A stretch of DNA of 64,000 nt from Hydrogenovibrio crunogenus (GCF_004786015.1 NZ_CP032096.1:992001-1056000), one strand, 5' to 3'; counted from the first letter of the stretch, positions 8,902 through 17,310 are shown. Notes: generated by a model from the letters alone, not told the origin. Made by a program: numbers and translations.

Positions 8902-9669
8902 TTATGTATGAGTTTGAGCAATTTTGTGAAGGTAAGGCACATTGATATTAAGTGTCTCGGCATGCTCCAGTGCGCGTTTTAATCTGGCTGGGGCTGAACG
9001 TCCCATGCACTTATGTTCTAAGTCGCCTTCAAAGGCTTCTATAAGTCCTTTCATGAGCTTAGTTCGATCGTTTTGTTGTTCCGTGAGGGCGTCTTGGATA
9101 TCCAATACCTCATCAGCAACAGCGTTCATGATATCTTTATGCTGGTTCATTAAAGATTCCACGTTGCCACCGACCACGAGTCCTGCGATATTGGTGGTAA
9201 GAATATACAGGTTTTTTCGAACCAGTTCATAAGTGAGTTCGGCTTGGCTGTCTAACTGAACGCAAGGCAGGTCAAGTTGTGACAGTGCATTAAAGACCAA
9301 TTTACTGTGTTGCCCATACACTGGCGAGGGAAGCACGACTTTGCTGTCCATGCCTTTTTTCTTTTCAAACCAGACAGAGATCACTGTTGGGTCGGTAACG
9401 TGCGTGTTTTCCCAATCTCGTTTGAGGAGTTCGTTTTGTAATAAAATAAGGTTATCCGCCCAGACAGCAGGACACTCTTGCAAAGTTTGGTGGATATCGG
9501 CTTCTCCTACTGCGATTAAAACAGCAGCCGGGTCTGGAATTTCATCTGCAATGTCTTGCATGGATTGACTACGATTTACTGGTTGAACCGGATACCCCAG
9601 TTTTAGAAAGCCTCGCGCAAAAACGCTGCCGAGTTCTCCCATTCCGATGACGATAATAGGTTTTTTCAT
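8902..9669 (-). CDS. NAD(P)-binding Rossmann-fold protein of unknown function
   Basis: The 255-residue protein begins with a dinucleotide-binding fold (IIVIGMGELGSVFARGF). A helical second half has a KNLYILTTNIAGL stretch that resembles the C-terminal domain of the ketopantoate reductase / 6-phosphogluconate dehydrogenase superfamily. It is shorter than PanE (about 300 residues) and I do not see its full active-site set, so no substrate is assigned. It is a single gene: the tRNA terminator lies downstream, and a 186-base spacer containing a perfect hairpin (9696-9717) lies upstream. Confidence 0.6.
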   Translation of the reverse strand: MKKPIIVIGMGELGSVFARGFLKLGYPVQPVNRSQSMQDIADEIPDPAAVLIAVGEADIHQTLQECPAVWADNLILLQNELLKRDWENTHVTDPTVISVWFEKKKGMDSKVVLPSPVYGQHSKLVFNALSQLDLPCVQLDSQAELTYELVRKNLYILTTNIAGLVVGGNVESLMNQHKDIMNAVADEVLDIQDALTEQQNDRTKLMKGLIEAFEGDLEHKCMGRSAPARLKRALEHAETLNINVPYLHKIAQTHT

Positions 9670-9695
9670 AATGACCCTTTATTTAAAAAGATAAG

Positions 9696-9717
9696 CACAA
9701 AGAATCGCTTCTTTGTG
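9696..9717. repeat. Perfect 9-bp hairpin in a divergent spacer
   Basis: CACAAAGAA and TTCTTTGTG enclose the four-base loop TCGC. It lies 27 bases upstream of the minus-strand Rossmann-fold gene, in its likely leader. There is no T-run in the sense direction for that gene, so it may be a leader structure or an operator rather than a terminator. Confidence 0.5.
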
Positions 9718-9855
9718 GCGTGATTGATTCATGGTTATTTTCGTGTGAAAAATTGTACCCTAAAAAGTTTTTAGATTCATAATGTAAAGGTGTCAAATTT
9801 TGTGGCACAATGCTTTAAAATAGTGCAAAGTAGAAAAACTGTTTAGGGGATCAGA

Positions 9856-10119
9856 ATGAAAAAACAAAAAGTGGCCTTTACCTGGCATTATTATGCCATG
9901 GCGATTGGTGTTTTAATGGCTATGTTGGCTGCGACACTGTCTGCCTGGGGATCGGTTGTCAGTGCGCTGGCTTTTGCGATATTAAGTCATCCGGTTTTGA
10001 GTTTTCAGGGGGTGACCCGTTTTGTTTTTTTGATTTTATTTTTTATTTTATACATCTTTGCTTTTCCGGATGCCAGTGTGGTGCAGGAAATGATGGCGAC
10101 AGATATTTCAAACGCTTAG
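9856..10119 (+). CDS. Small inner-membrane protein, unknown
   Basis: The 87-residue protein has a short basic N-terminus and two hydrophobic segments (about 12-50, probably one hairpin or two spans, and 52-72). I recognise no family motif. A ribosome site AGGGGAT precedes the ATG. It lies 10 bases before the DtxR-family regulator and is probably co-transcribed with it. A short dyad TTGTGGCACAA (9800-9810) overlaps the likely promoter region and could be an operator. Confidence 0.6.
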   Translation: MKKQKVAFTWHYYAMAIGVLMAMLAATLSAWGSVVSALAFAILSHPVLSFQGVTRFVFLILFFILYIFAFPDASVVQEMMATDISNA

Positions 10120-10129
10120 GGTTGCGAAT

Positions 10130-10786
10130 ATGGCCAGTAAGGCACTTGAAGACTATCTTAAAATTATTTATAAGCTGGAAGAAGAAAACGAATCTGATAA
10201 AGGTGTCAGTACCTCTGCAATTGCTGAAAGATTGACGATTTCGCAAGCGTCCGTCTCCAACATGCTTAAAAAATTGGCCGATAAGGAAATGATTCAGTAC
10301 GAGCCTTATTACGGCGTTTCCTTAACAGCGAAAGGCCGAAAGGTAGCGCTGAATATGATTCGACGACACCGTATTTTGGAGCTTTTTTTGGTCGAACGAT
10401 TAGGGTATCAATGGGATGAAGTGGATGAAGAGGCTGAAATTTTAGAACATGCCATATCGGATAAGTTAACGAACAGAATGTGGGAAGAGCTAGGGCAACC
10501 GACTCAAGACCCACATGGGTCTCCTATTCCCAATGAAAAAGGGGAGATGGTGCAACCTAAGATGCTCAGTCTGGCAGAAATTGAGGCACCCACTAAAGCA
10601 AAAGTGATGCGGATTCAAAACCGTTCGCCTGAAGAGTTGCGTTATTTATTTTCCATCGGTTTAGTGAGGGATGCAGGGGTGATCGTTCATCAAAAGGCGC
10701 CTTTTGAAGGCCCTTTATCGATTGAAATAAATGGTGAACAGCATGCATTGGATTATCGGTTGGCACAATCGATATTTGTTGCCTAA
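10130..10786 (+). CDS. DtxR/MntR-family metal-dependent transcriptional regulator
   Basis: The 218-residue protein starts with the DtxR winged helix (LEDYLKIIYKLEEE, then a recognition helix in ISQASVSNMLKKLADK). The family dimer and metal-binding domain follows, with the RRHRILELFLVERLGY helix, an EAEILEHAIS helix and a DPHG loop. A C-terminal SH3/FeoA-like domain begins at about residue 145. The length matches the IdeR/DtxR type rather than short MntR. Such proteins repress iron or manganese genes when metal is bound; no metal transporter of that class lies beside it here. A leaderless-looking spacing of 10 bases from the small membrane gene suggests an operon. Confidence 0.85.
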   Translation: MASKALEDYLKIIYKLEEENESDKGVSTSAIAERLTISQASVSNMLKKLADKEMIQYEPYYGVSLTAKGRKVALNMIRRHRILELFLVERLGYQWDEVDEEAEILEHAISDKLTNRMWEELGQPTQDPHGSPIPNEKGEMVQPKMLSLAEIEAPTKAKVMRIQNRSPEELRYLFSIGLVRDAGVIVHQKAPFEGPLSIEINGEQHALDYRLAQSIFVA

Positions 10787-10813
10787 AACCGAGTATAAGG
10801 AAATTAAAACGAC

Positions 10814-11896
10814 ATGACGAATCCTATTAAGCAACACGTCAGTGAACAAGAAATTCTTTCGGGGCTTACGACCGCCGTGGTTTGGATTGATAAAAATGAA
10901 AACATCGGCTTTATTAATCTAGCGGGCGCTGAATTGTTGCAATTAAGCTCGCAAAGAGTGATCGGCATGAACTGGCGCTATATTCTTCCAAAGCTGTTGG
11001 ATGATATACACGCTTGTGGTACCGGCCGCTTAACGATTCACGAGTATACGATCCGACTGCCGGATGCGCAGAAAATTCATGTGACGTGTACCATCTCTTA
11101 TTACGAAATGGATAGTGAAGATGGGTGGTTAATCGAACTATATAACACTGAGCGTCACCACCGAATTGCCGAAGAAGACGAGCGTTGGCATCAATATGAA
11201 GCGGGAAATCTGTTAGTCAGAACCTTGGCGCATGAGATTAAAAACCCGCTGGCGGGTATTTATGGTTCGACACAGTTGTTACAAAAACGGTTTCCGGATA
11301 ATGAAAAAGCAGATCAGTTTTTAGAAGTAATTTTAAGGGAAGTCAAACGACTACAAAATCTAGTGGATCGTATGTTGGGCCCAAGAGGGGACTCTGATAA
11401 AGAACCTTTCAATATCCATGAATTGATTGGGTATGTCATCGATGTGGTTCGGGGTGAAAAACCGGAAAATGTCTTCATTAAGCTGGATTATGATCCGAGT
11501 ATTCCTGAGATATCGATGGACTTTGAAGCGATGGTACAAGCGCTACTGAATTTAGCGAAAAACGCGATTCAAGCCATGGAAAAACATGGGGGCATTTTGA
11601 CTTTCAAAACACGGGTTGAGTCCAAGTTTACTTTGGGAACCAAAACTTATCCTTTAGTGGCCGTGATCAGTGTGATTGATGAAGGAGAGGGGATTCCTCC
11701 AGACGTTTTTGACTCTATTTTTTACCCCATGGTGAGCAGTAAGAAAGACGGTTCTGGCCTGGGGTTGTCGGTTTCACAAAATATTGTACGCCAGCACGGA
11801 GGGTTGATTGTTGCCAGCAGTGAGCCCGGGAATACCGTGTTCAATATTTATTTACCCTTTGATCATAATCGTATCGAAGGCAAGCGTCTTCATTGA
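10814..11896 (+). CDS. ntrB: Nitrogen regulation sensor histidine kinase NtrB (GlnL)
   Basis: NtrB phosphorylates or dephosphorylates NtrC in response to PII. The 360-residue protein has a PAS domain (about 10-110) and no membrane segment. The phosphorylated histidine is H140 in TLAHEIKNPLAG. A catalytic domain carries the N box (NLAKNAIQAME), G1 box (DEGEGIPP), F box and G2 box (GSGLGLSV). Soluble PAS-HisKA-HATPase with this H box is the NtrB layout. ntrC follows after 37 bases. The usual partner glnA is not adjacent, but the PII gene lies in the window at 17359. Confidence 0.92.
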   Translation: MTNPIKQHVSEQEILSGLTTAVVWIDKNENIGFINLAGAELLQLSSQRVIGMNWRYILPKLLDDIHACGTGRLTIHEYTIRLPDAQKIHVTCTISYYEMDSEDGWLIELYNTERHHRIAEEDERWHQYEAGNLLVRTLAHEIKNPLAGIYGSTQLLQKRFPDNEKADQFLEVILREVKRLQNLVDRMLGPRGDSDKEPFNIHELIGYVIDVVRGEKPENVFIKLDYDPSIPEISMDFEAMVQALLNLAKNAIQAMEKHGGILTFKTRVESKFTLGTKTYPLVAVISVIDEGEGIPPDVFDSIFYPMVSSKKDGSGLGLSVSQNIVRQHGGLIVASSEPGNTVFNIYLPFDHNRIEGKRLH

Positions 11897-11933
11897 GTCG
11901 TCTAATCGGAAATAACAAGAAATAGGAAAGTAC

Positions 11934-13397
11934 ATGCAACAAGACAATACTGAAAACCATTCACCAGATCATCCGATTGTTTGGATCGTAGATGATGATG
12001 CTTCTATTCGATGGGTTTTAAATGAATCGTTAGAAGATCGTCCTTATCAAATTCGGTCTTTTGATTCAGCATTTGAAGCACTGCGTCTTTTGCCGACAGA
12101 ACACCCCACTGTCGTTATTTCCGATGTTCGTATGCCGGGTATGGATGGTCTTGAATTTATGGAAGCCATTCATGAGCATGATAAAGATATTCCGGTCATC
12201 ATTATGACGGCGCATGCAGATTTGGATACAGCGGTGAAGTCGTTTCAAAGTCGGGCTTTTGAGTACCTGCCTAAGCCGTTTGAAATTGATGATGCTCTGA
12301 TGATTATTGATCGAGCGGTCAAACGCCAGCTTTCAGGTGGTAAACGCGTTCGAAAAGTGAAGCAAACCAAACAGCCTTTGAATATTATCGGTTCTGCGCC
12401 AGCGATGCAGGAAGTGTTCCGAATCTTAGGGCGTGTTTCTCAATTAGATGTGACGGTTTTGATTACCGGTGAAACGGGAACCGGGAAAGAGTTGGTTGCC
12501 AGAGCATTATATGAATTAAGTAGTCGTTCTAATCGACCGTTTGTGGCAATTAATACGGCAGCCATTCCAAGGGATCTGCTTGAATCCGAACTGTTCGGTC
12601 ATGAAAAAGGCGCGTTTACCGGAGCGCATACTCAGCGTGTTGGACGTTTTGAGGAAGCAAACGGAGGAACTTTATTCTTAGATGAAATTGGTGATATGCC
12701 AGTGGATTTACAGACGCGTTTATTGCGTGTGCTGAATGATGGCACTTTCTATCGTGTCGGTGGGAAAACCCCAATCAAAACGGATGTGAGAATTGTGGCG
12801 GCGACACATCAGAATATGCAAGAACTGGTGAAACAAGGTCGTTTCCGTGAAGATTTGCTCTATCGCTTGAATGTCATTCGTATTAAGGTCCCTGCGTTAC
12901 GCGAAAGACGTGAAGATATTCTGCCTATCGTTCGTTATTATTTGTCGGAAGAAGCAAAATCTTATGGGTTAGAAGAAAAACGATTAAGCAAAGCGGTTGA
13001 AAAGTATTTGGTCGAATTACCTTGGCCTGGAAATGTCCGTCAAATACGCAGCTTGTGTACCTGGTTGACGATTATGGCACCGGACAAAACGGTTCATATG
13101 GAAGACTTGCCTTTGGAATTACAAAATGGTTCAGACCCTTTAATCATGACTCCAGGCGGTGAGAATGGTACGGAAAATTCAGACGATTGGGAAACCCCTT
13201 TGCGATCTTGGGCGAAACACTTTTTAAACGCCGGGCGCACAGAATTGCATACCGAAGCCGAGAAGATTTTTGAAAAAGTTTTGATTGAGGTGGCAATGAA
13301 ACACAGCATGAACCATCGTCAAAAAGCAGCTCAGTTATTGGGGTGGGGACGAAATACACTGACGCGCAAAACCCAAGCACTGGGTTTGGATGACTAG
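11934..13397 (+). CDS. ntrC: Nitrogen regulation response regulator NtrC (GlnG), sigma-54 activator
   Basis: NtrC activates sigma-54 promoters under nitrogen limitation. The 487-residue protein has a receiver domain with phospho-acceptor D64 in [11 protein letters not shown]. The AAA+ domain has Walker A GETGTGKE (179-186), the sigma-54 contact loop GAFTGA (226-231) and Walker [10 protein letters not shown] Fis-type helix-turn-helix closes the protein (about 460-487, [18 protein letters not shown]). All motifs are intact. It is co-transcribed with ntrB. Confidence 0.94.
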   Translation: MQQDNTENHSPDHPIVWIVDDDASIRWVLNESLEDRPYQIRSFDSAFEALRLLPTEHPTVVISDVRMPGMDGLEFMEAIHEHDKDIPVIIMTAHADLDTAVKSFQSRAFEYLPKPFEIDDALMIIDRAVKRQLSGGKRVRKVKQTKQPLNIIGSAPAMQEVFRILGRVSQLDVTVLITGETGTGKELVARALYELSSRSNRPFVAINTAAIPRDLLESELFGHEKGAFTGAHTQRVGRFEEANGGTLFLDEIGDMPVDLQTRLLRVLNDGTFYRVGGKTPIKTDVRIVAATHQNMQELVKQGRFREDLLYRLNVIRIKVPALRERREDILPIVRYYLSEEAKSYGLEEKRLSKAVEKYLVELPWPGNVRQIRSLCTWLTIMAPDKTVHMEDLPLELQNGSDPLIMTPGGENGTENSDDWETPLRSWAKHFLNAGRTELHTEAEKIFEKVLIEVAMKHSMNHRQKAAQLLGWGRNTLTRKTQALGLDD

Positions 13398-13415
13398 CTC
13401 TCAGGTGCTCTCGTC

Positions 13416-14186
13416 TTGATTCAAGAATTTTTTCAATTTATCAGCACGAGACCTGCTCTTTCCTATGCGAGAAAAAGAGGGTATCTTTTTGAAGCCATTG
13501 CCATGGACGCGCGACACAAACGCTGTTTTACTCAATGGCAAACGCATTATCTAAAATGCCAGCAGGCTATTCTTAAAGCCGTTGATGCCTGTTTACAAAA
13601 AAATACCATTGTTATTATGGGAGCCGGATCTTTAAACGATATTCCTTTGGATTCACTTTCTCGCCAGTTTCAAAAGGTGGTCTTGGTCGATCTTGTTTTT
13701 TTAAAACAGGCTCGGAAAAAAGCGGCCGATTATACAAATGTTTTTTTAGAAGAAGCAGATGTATCAAATAGATTGTCGAATCTTTTTGAAGGGACATTAG
13801 CATTTAAAGCTGATGCCAGTTGGTCTCTTCCCCAGGAGACGGATTGCCTGGTGTCGCTTAACCTGGTGACACAACTTCCTTTAATTCCGGTTCGTTGGTT
13901 AATGCAGCATCATGGTTTGAATGAGTCGGAAGCCGGCAAATTGGGAAAGGAGATGGTTAAAAGTCATCTCAATCTGATGGAAAGCTTTCAAGGGGTTCGT
14001 TGTTTGATTGCCGATCGTCAAATTTTTGAATATGATGCGACGGGCGAATTAATCGACCAGTTTGACCCTGCTTGGGATGTTTTATTGCCTGATGTCATTG
14101 ATTCCTGGCAATGGCAGGTTATTCCTCCAGGAGAATCTAAGCAGAAGACAGTTCAAATCAACCAGGTCGGTGTTTCGATTTGGTAA
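13416..14186 (+). CDS. Uncharacterised protein with a methyltransferase-like glycine motif
   Basis: I do not recognise the family with certainty. The 256-residue protein has a strand followed by VIMGAGSLNDIPLDSLS and then VVLVDLVFLKQA. That is the pattern of a Rossmann methyltransferase motif I with an acidic residue at the end of strand 2, so SAM binding is plausible. The best start is TTG at 13416: the frame has no upstream ATG and the next ATG would remove 29 residues. It follows ntrC by 18 bases and is closed by a decamer terminator, so it probably belongs to the ntrBC transcript. Confidence 0.55.
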   Translation: MIQEFFQFISTRPALSYARKRGYLFEAIAMDARHKRCFTQWQTHYLKCQQAILKAVDACLQKNTIVIMGAGSLNDIPLDSLSRQFQKVVLVDLVFLKQARKKAADYTNVFLEEADVSNRLSNLFEGTLAFKADASWSLPQETDCLVSLNLVTQLPLIPVRWLMQHHGLNESEAGKLGKEMVKSHLNLMESFQGVRCLIADRQIFEYDATGELIDQFDPAWDVLLPDVIDSWQWQVIPPGESKQKTVQINQVGVSIW

Positions 14187-14210
14187 AAAACCACCAGGCC
14201 TGGTGGTTTT
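14187..14210. terminator. Convergent bidirectional terminator with CCAGGCCTGG core
   Basis: This is a perfect 24-base palindrome starting right after the TAA of the upstream gene, and it is an exact copy of 277-300. A-tract and T-tract flanks suit both directions. It separates this gene from the convergent envelope operon. The decamer is at 14194-14203. Confidence 0.8.
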
Positions 14211-14218
14211 GACGACAT

Positions 14219-15007
14219 TTAGTCAAACAGCGAAATGCTGATGTTTGCGCTGATTTGATAGCTGTCGGTGTTATCGTAGTAGGTGGTTAACAGCAGTTGA
14301 TGACGTTTGGTCAGGCTTATGCCAGAAAACAGGCTCACGCCAGTGGTGTCTTTTAGTTCTTTATAGATACTCTCATTGTAGTCAATAGAGCCTCCAATAT
14401 ATACCGATTTTGTTATGAATTGACTTGCGCCCACGCTGGCATTCATCGGGTCTTGCATCGCCACGCCTGAAACGCGTCCTACCGATTTATAGCCGATGGA
14501 TGCAAAAACCGAATTGGAGGCGCTGAGCGTATTGAAGTAATCCAGCTGTACGCCTGTATCGGCTTCTCCCGTACTTAATCCTTTAGAAACTGAGCCTGTC
14601 GGGATTTTATGGTTTAAGGATAACGTTATCCAAGGCATCTGAGTTAAGTCATAGCCTAGTGTAATAAACGTATCGCCCATGCCGGATTCCGACTGGTTCG
14701 TGAGAGAATCATCTTTACGATAGGTATTCAGATAGCTGGTTAAGACACTACCCGACCAGCGGCCTTTTTGAACATTCAGACCTATCGGAATTCCTATTAC
14801 TTCACTGTCGGAGCTGGCAACAATGTCACTTTGACCGCTGGCATAAAATGCTCCCAATAAAAGCTGTGCTTCCGTTTCTGTCGCCCATGCAGGAGTTGCA
14901 TGAACAAAAGTCAAAAGTAAGGCGAGTGGAAGGGAAGCGTTAATTTTTTTCATCATGGATATGTTTGTTTGAATCATTTTAAAGACCATTTTGGTTTTAT
15001 TTACCAT
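14219..15007 (-). CDS. Probable outer-membrane beta-barrel protein
   Basis: The product has an N-terminal signal peptide ending ATPAWA, then alternating amphipathic strands rich in Ser, Gly, Tyr and Thr. It ends SISLFD, with an aromatic three residues from the end rather than terminal. The pattern (GDTFITLGYDLTQMPWITLSLNHKIPTGS) resembles the MetA-pathway/porin-like transporter barrels. The first ATG (15007) overlaps the upstream lipoprotein gene by 11 bases. Starts at 14956 or 14953 (MMKK) would give a more normal signal peptide; no good ribosome site separates the choices. It is the last gene of a four-gene minus-strand operon of unknown function. Confidence 0.6.
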   Translation of the reverse strand: MVNKTKMVFKMIQTNISMMKKINASLPLALLLTFVHATPAWATETEAQLLLGAFYASGQSDIVASSDSEVIGIPIGLNVQKGRWSGSVLTSYLNTYRKDDSLTNQSESGMGDTFITLGYDLTQMPWITLSLNHKIPTGSVSKGLSTGEADTGVQLDYFNTLSASNSVFASIGYKSVGRVSGVAMQDPMNASVGASQFITKSVYIGGSIDYNESIYKELKDTTGVSLFSGISLTKRHQLLLTTYYDNTDSYQISANISISLFD

Positions 15008-15923
15008 GTTTCAATTGTCGAAGGCTGCCCTGATTCTGCTGTTTTAAAAAGCGCTGTAAATCATGTACCTGTTTAGAGCTGTTTTTAATTTGTTGTTGCT
15101 GAATCAGAGCATTGCGTTGCTGCCTGATCTGTTGAGCTTTTAAACGGGCGTTTTTTTCAATCCTTATTTGGTCGTGTTCCAGTTCAGAATAATCTTGATA
15201 CTGTACGGGTTCAGACCGATTTAAGGCTTTGAAGACCGATTTCAGTTCCGTTTGGACAACAAATCTTTTAACGCCTGAGCTGAAAGTAAGCTTCGGCAAA
15301 GGTTTTTGTAACGACACATGGTTTGGATTGTCATTGATACGTGTTGCAATCCACTGTCCATTAGAAGACTGGAAAGCATTAACGGCGATGTATGCTCCCT
15401 GGGTCAGTGGTGTATCATCATATTGTGTACCATCCGTTAACCTGATCCAGGTGTTTTCCACTTGGATCTGATCTTTTGTTATTTGACGGATTTGACCTGC
15501 AACGGGATAGTAAAGCTCAATGTGCGTTGTGACCGTCTCTAGATCTGTCGGTTGCGTTTCTAAAATCACCTGTTGGCCTAACTTTAATGAGCGTTGAGCC
15601 TGAGAGGTTCCTAAAGGGCTTGTAACCGAAACATTATCTGGGTATTCAATTTCAATATCATTTACCCAAATACTTCCAAACTCTGTAATGGTTCCGATGA
15701 CACCGGTGCCGCCAAAACCACTTGAACTATGCCCTGTACCACCAAATCCACCAGTAGGATCCGTGTTTTGAGCGGTCAGTTTTTGTCCGGTACCTCCTAT
15801 GCCCGAGTCATTTTGAACGACTGTGGTAGAAGAATTAGGGTGTGAAGGACTTGTTTGGCATCCCAGTAATAAAAGAAATCCTGTGATAAGGAGGACGGTT
15901 GTCAGAAAATTACTTTTCATCAT
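14997..15923 (-). CDS. DUF5666-like lipoprotein with GFGGTG repeats
   Basis: The start at 15923 (or 15920) is set by an AAGGAG site; a longer frame runs upstream but lacks such a site. From 15923 the product is about 308 residues. It has a lipoprotein signal peptide with lipobox LLGC. A Gly/Thr region then repeats GIGGTG or GFGGTG four times, a signature I associate with DUF5666 proteins. Short beta domains (FGSIWVNDIEIEY, LGQQVILETQ, AYIAVNAF) follow, and then a Gln/Lys-rich helical tail. It overlaps DUF6502 upstream and the barrel gene downstream, so the three form a tight set. The function is unknown; an outer-membrane-anchored scaffold is a guess. Confidence 0.6.
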   Translation of the reverse strand: MMKSNFLTTVLLITGFLLLLGCQTSPSHPNSSTTVVQNDSGIGGTGQKLTAQNTDPTGGFGGTGHSSSGFGGTGVIGTITEFGSIWVNDIEIEYPDNVSVTSPLGTSQAQRSLKLGQQVILETQPTDLETVTTHIELYYPVAGQIRQITKDQIQVENTWIRLTDGTQYDDTPLTQGAYIAVNAFQSSNGQWIATRINDNPNHVSLQKPLPKLTFSSGVKRFVVQTELKSVFKALNRSEPVQYQDYSELEHDQIRIEKNARLKAQQIRQQRNALIQQQQIKNSSKQVHDLQRFLKQQNQGSLRQLKHGK

Positions 15924-16740
15924 GGTTCTCCTTGTCACGATAAAAATAGCTACCGAAATGGAATTGCGAGACAGCAGACGTATCGCATTCATCTTTCTGC
16001 TGAAGTTCATGTGCCAAGTGATTGATTTCAGAGAGAAGTGCTAAAGATTTTTCTTTAGCGATCGTTTCAATTTCATGCAAAGATTCAGGCGATAAGTGTC
16101 GATAATAAACAGCTCGATCAAACATAGGAAGCTGTTTATTATCTAAGTTATTCGTCACCACGGAGAGGTGGTGGCCAATGTTTTTACCTGCAAAAAACAA
16201 TTTTTCTGTTTCATCTTGCGCTGGCACAAAACCGGCTTCATTCAAGCAAATTAATCCTTGCTCGTTAATCGAAACAATTCCCTGATTGAGCCAATCGTCC
16301 AACACAGAACGAGGATGTTTGTCTTTTGAAACCGTGAAAACTAAAGCTTCAAAAGAATGTTTTTTGCCTTGTTTGGTTAAAGGCAGAGGTTGACCGGATT
16401 CAGACAGAAAATCATCATTTCCTGTCCATTCAGACATGATTTGAGCACTTAAACCAGCTTTAATCTCAGGAGGGGATTGCGTATTTGAAATCATCTCTCT
16501 TAAGCGTTTGACTTCTTTTCGATGCACGCCCGTAATTAAGCTGACACGACTATCTGTCTGACGTTTATTTTCTAAAGCAAACGACTCTTCTGCCACTTCA
16601 ACAAAAATTTGTTTAAGTGGTTCCAGTAAATTGGGGTAGGTAATCCCACGACTTAAAAGCAATTTAACCAATGGTTTTAACATGGTTTTAATTGTTTTAG
16701 CCAGTACCTTATCCAGTTCAGAAGAGTGTGGTGTTTGCAT
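15910..16740 (-). CDS. DUF6502-like protein, possible DNA-binding regulator of the operon
   Basis: The 276-residue soluble protein has no signal peptide. Its N-terminal helical part resembles a winged helix (RGITYPNLLEPLKQIFVEVAEE, then SRVSLITGVHRKEVKRLR as a helix-turn-helix). I associate this layout with DUF6502. A C-terminal helical domain carries FFAGKNIGHHLSVVTNNL and YYRHLSPESLHEIE. It is the only cytoplasmic-looking member of the operon and overlaps the lipoprotein gene by 14 bases. Regulation of the operon is inference from the helix-turn-helix and the operator-like palindrome at 17177-17193. Confidence 0.6.
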   Translation of the reverse strand: MQTPHSSELDKVLAKTIKTMLKPLVKLLLSRGITYPNLLEPLKQIFVEVAEESFALENKRQTDSRVSLITGVHRKEVKRLREMISNTQSPPEIKAGLSAQIMSEWTGNDDFLSESGQPLPLTKQGKKHSFEALVFTVSKDKHPRSVLDDWLNQGIVSINEQGLICLNEAGFVPAQDETEKLFFAGKNIGHHLSVVTNNLDNKQLPMFDRAVYYRHLSPESLHEIETIAKEKSLALLSEINHLAHELQQKDECDTSAVSQFHFGSYFYRDKENHDEK

Positions 16741-16775
16741 AAAGTAATTTAAAAATCCAGTTAATGAGTCGTTAA

Positions 16776-17135
16776 TTAATGCCCAGTGCGTGCAGCAGTT
16801 TGCATTCGTTGCATGCTTTGAACATTTTGCATTGCCTGTCTGTTTTGTCTAATTTGCTGTTGATACTGGTTCATCACTTGTAATTGGCGTTGCGATTTCA
16901 ATTGAGTTTGAACCATTAATCTATTTTGCGTTCTTAACGCATTTTCCGATGAGGAATGTGTTTGCGTTTGTGAGCGTACTTGTTCTCTGTTTTGTAATTG
17001 TAACTGAAGTTTATCTTGTGCGGTGATTTGTTGCTGTGTTTGAAGTTGGTCTTGAACCAAGTCTTCTGCCATGCTGTTGGATGCAATGGCTGTCATAAAA
17101 GGGAAGACGAGGGAAGCTAAAATAACTTTTTTCAT
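16776..17135 (-). CDS. Small Gln-rich secreted protein, unknown
   Basis: The 119-residue protein has a signal peptide (about 1-23, ending SMA). The mature part is very rich in Gln, with regular Met, Arg and Leu (for example QNREQVRSQTQ, QSMQRMQTAAR), and is probably helical. There is no cysteine. It is the first gene of the minus-strand operon, 35 bases before the DUF6502 gene, with a strong promoter upstream. No family is recognised. It resembles two other Met/Gln-rich envelope proteins in the window only in composition. Confidence 0.6.
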   Translation of the reverse strand: MKKVILASLVFPFMTAIASNSMAEDLVQDQLQTQQQITAQDKLQLQLQNREQVRSQTQTHSSSENALRTQNRLMVQTQLKSQRQLQVMNQYQQQIRQNRQAMQNVQSMQRMQTAARTGH

Positions 17136-17176
17136 TTTAAATACTCCAGAAATGGTTAGAGGAATTAATTATAAAA

Positions 17177-17193
17177 ATGTGAAACATTCACAT
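17177..17193. promoter_or_regulatory. Operator-like perfect palindrome downstream of a promoter
   Basis: ATGTGAA and TTCACAT flank a 3-base centre, making a 17-base dyad. It lies about 5 to 21 bases after the predicted start of the minus-strand transcript, a classical repressor position. The half-site spacing (TGTGA-N5-TCACA) is one base short of a CRP site, so CRP is unlikely. No binding protein can be named. Confidence 0.5.
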
Positions 17194-17204
17194 AATTAAA
17201 AAAC

Positions 17205-17233
17205 AGTGTATTTAATAAGGGAGTTGCTGTCAA
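17205..17233 (-). promoter_or_regulatory. Strong sigma-70 promoter of the four-gene envelope operon
   Basis: On the minus strand a perfect -35 TTGACA (17228-17233) and a -10 TACACT (17205-17210) are 17 bases apart. Start of transcription is predicted near 17198, giving a leader of about 60 bases that contains the palindrome at 17177-17193. Confidence 0.75.
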
Positions 17234-17310
17234 CTTAAAATGTAAAAAAATAACATTTATGACTGTCTTGAGGAGTCAGCTCTGATAGAAGGAAGGGAAA
17301 AGAGAATAAA

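Noticed and set aside
17177-17193. CRP binding site
   Set aside because: Half-sites TGTGA and TCACA are present but separated by 5 rather than 6 bases, and the location downstream of a near-consensus promoter suits a repressor better.
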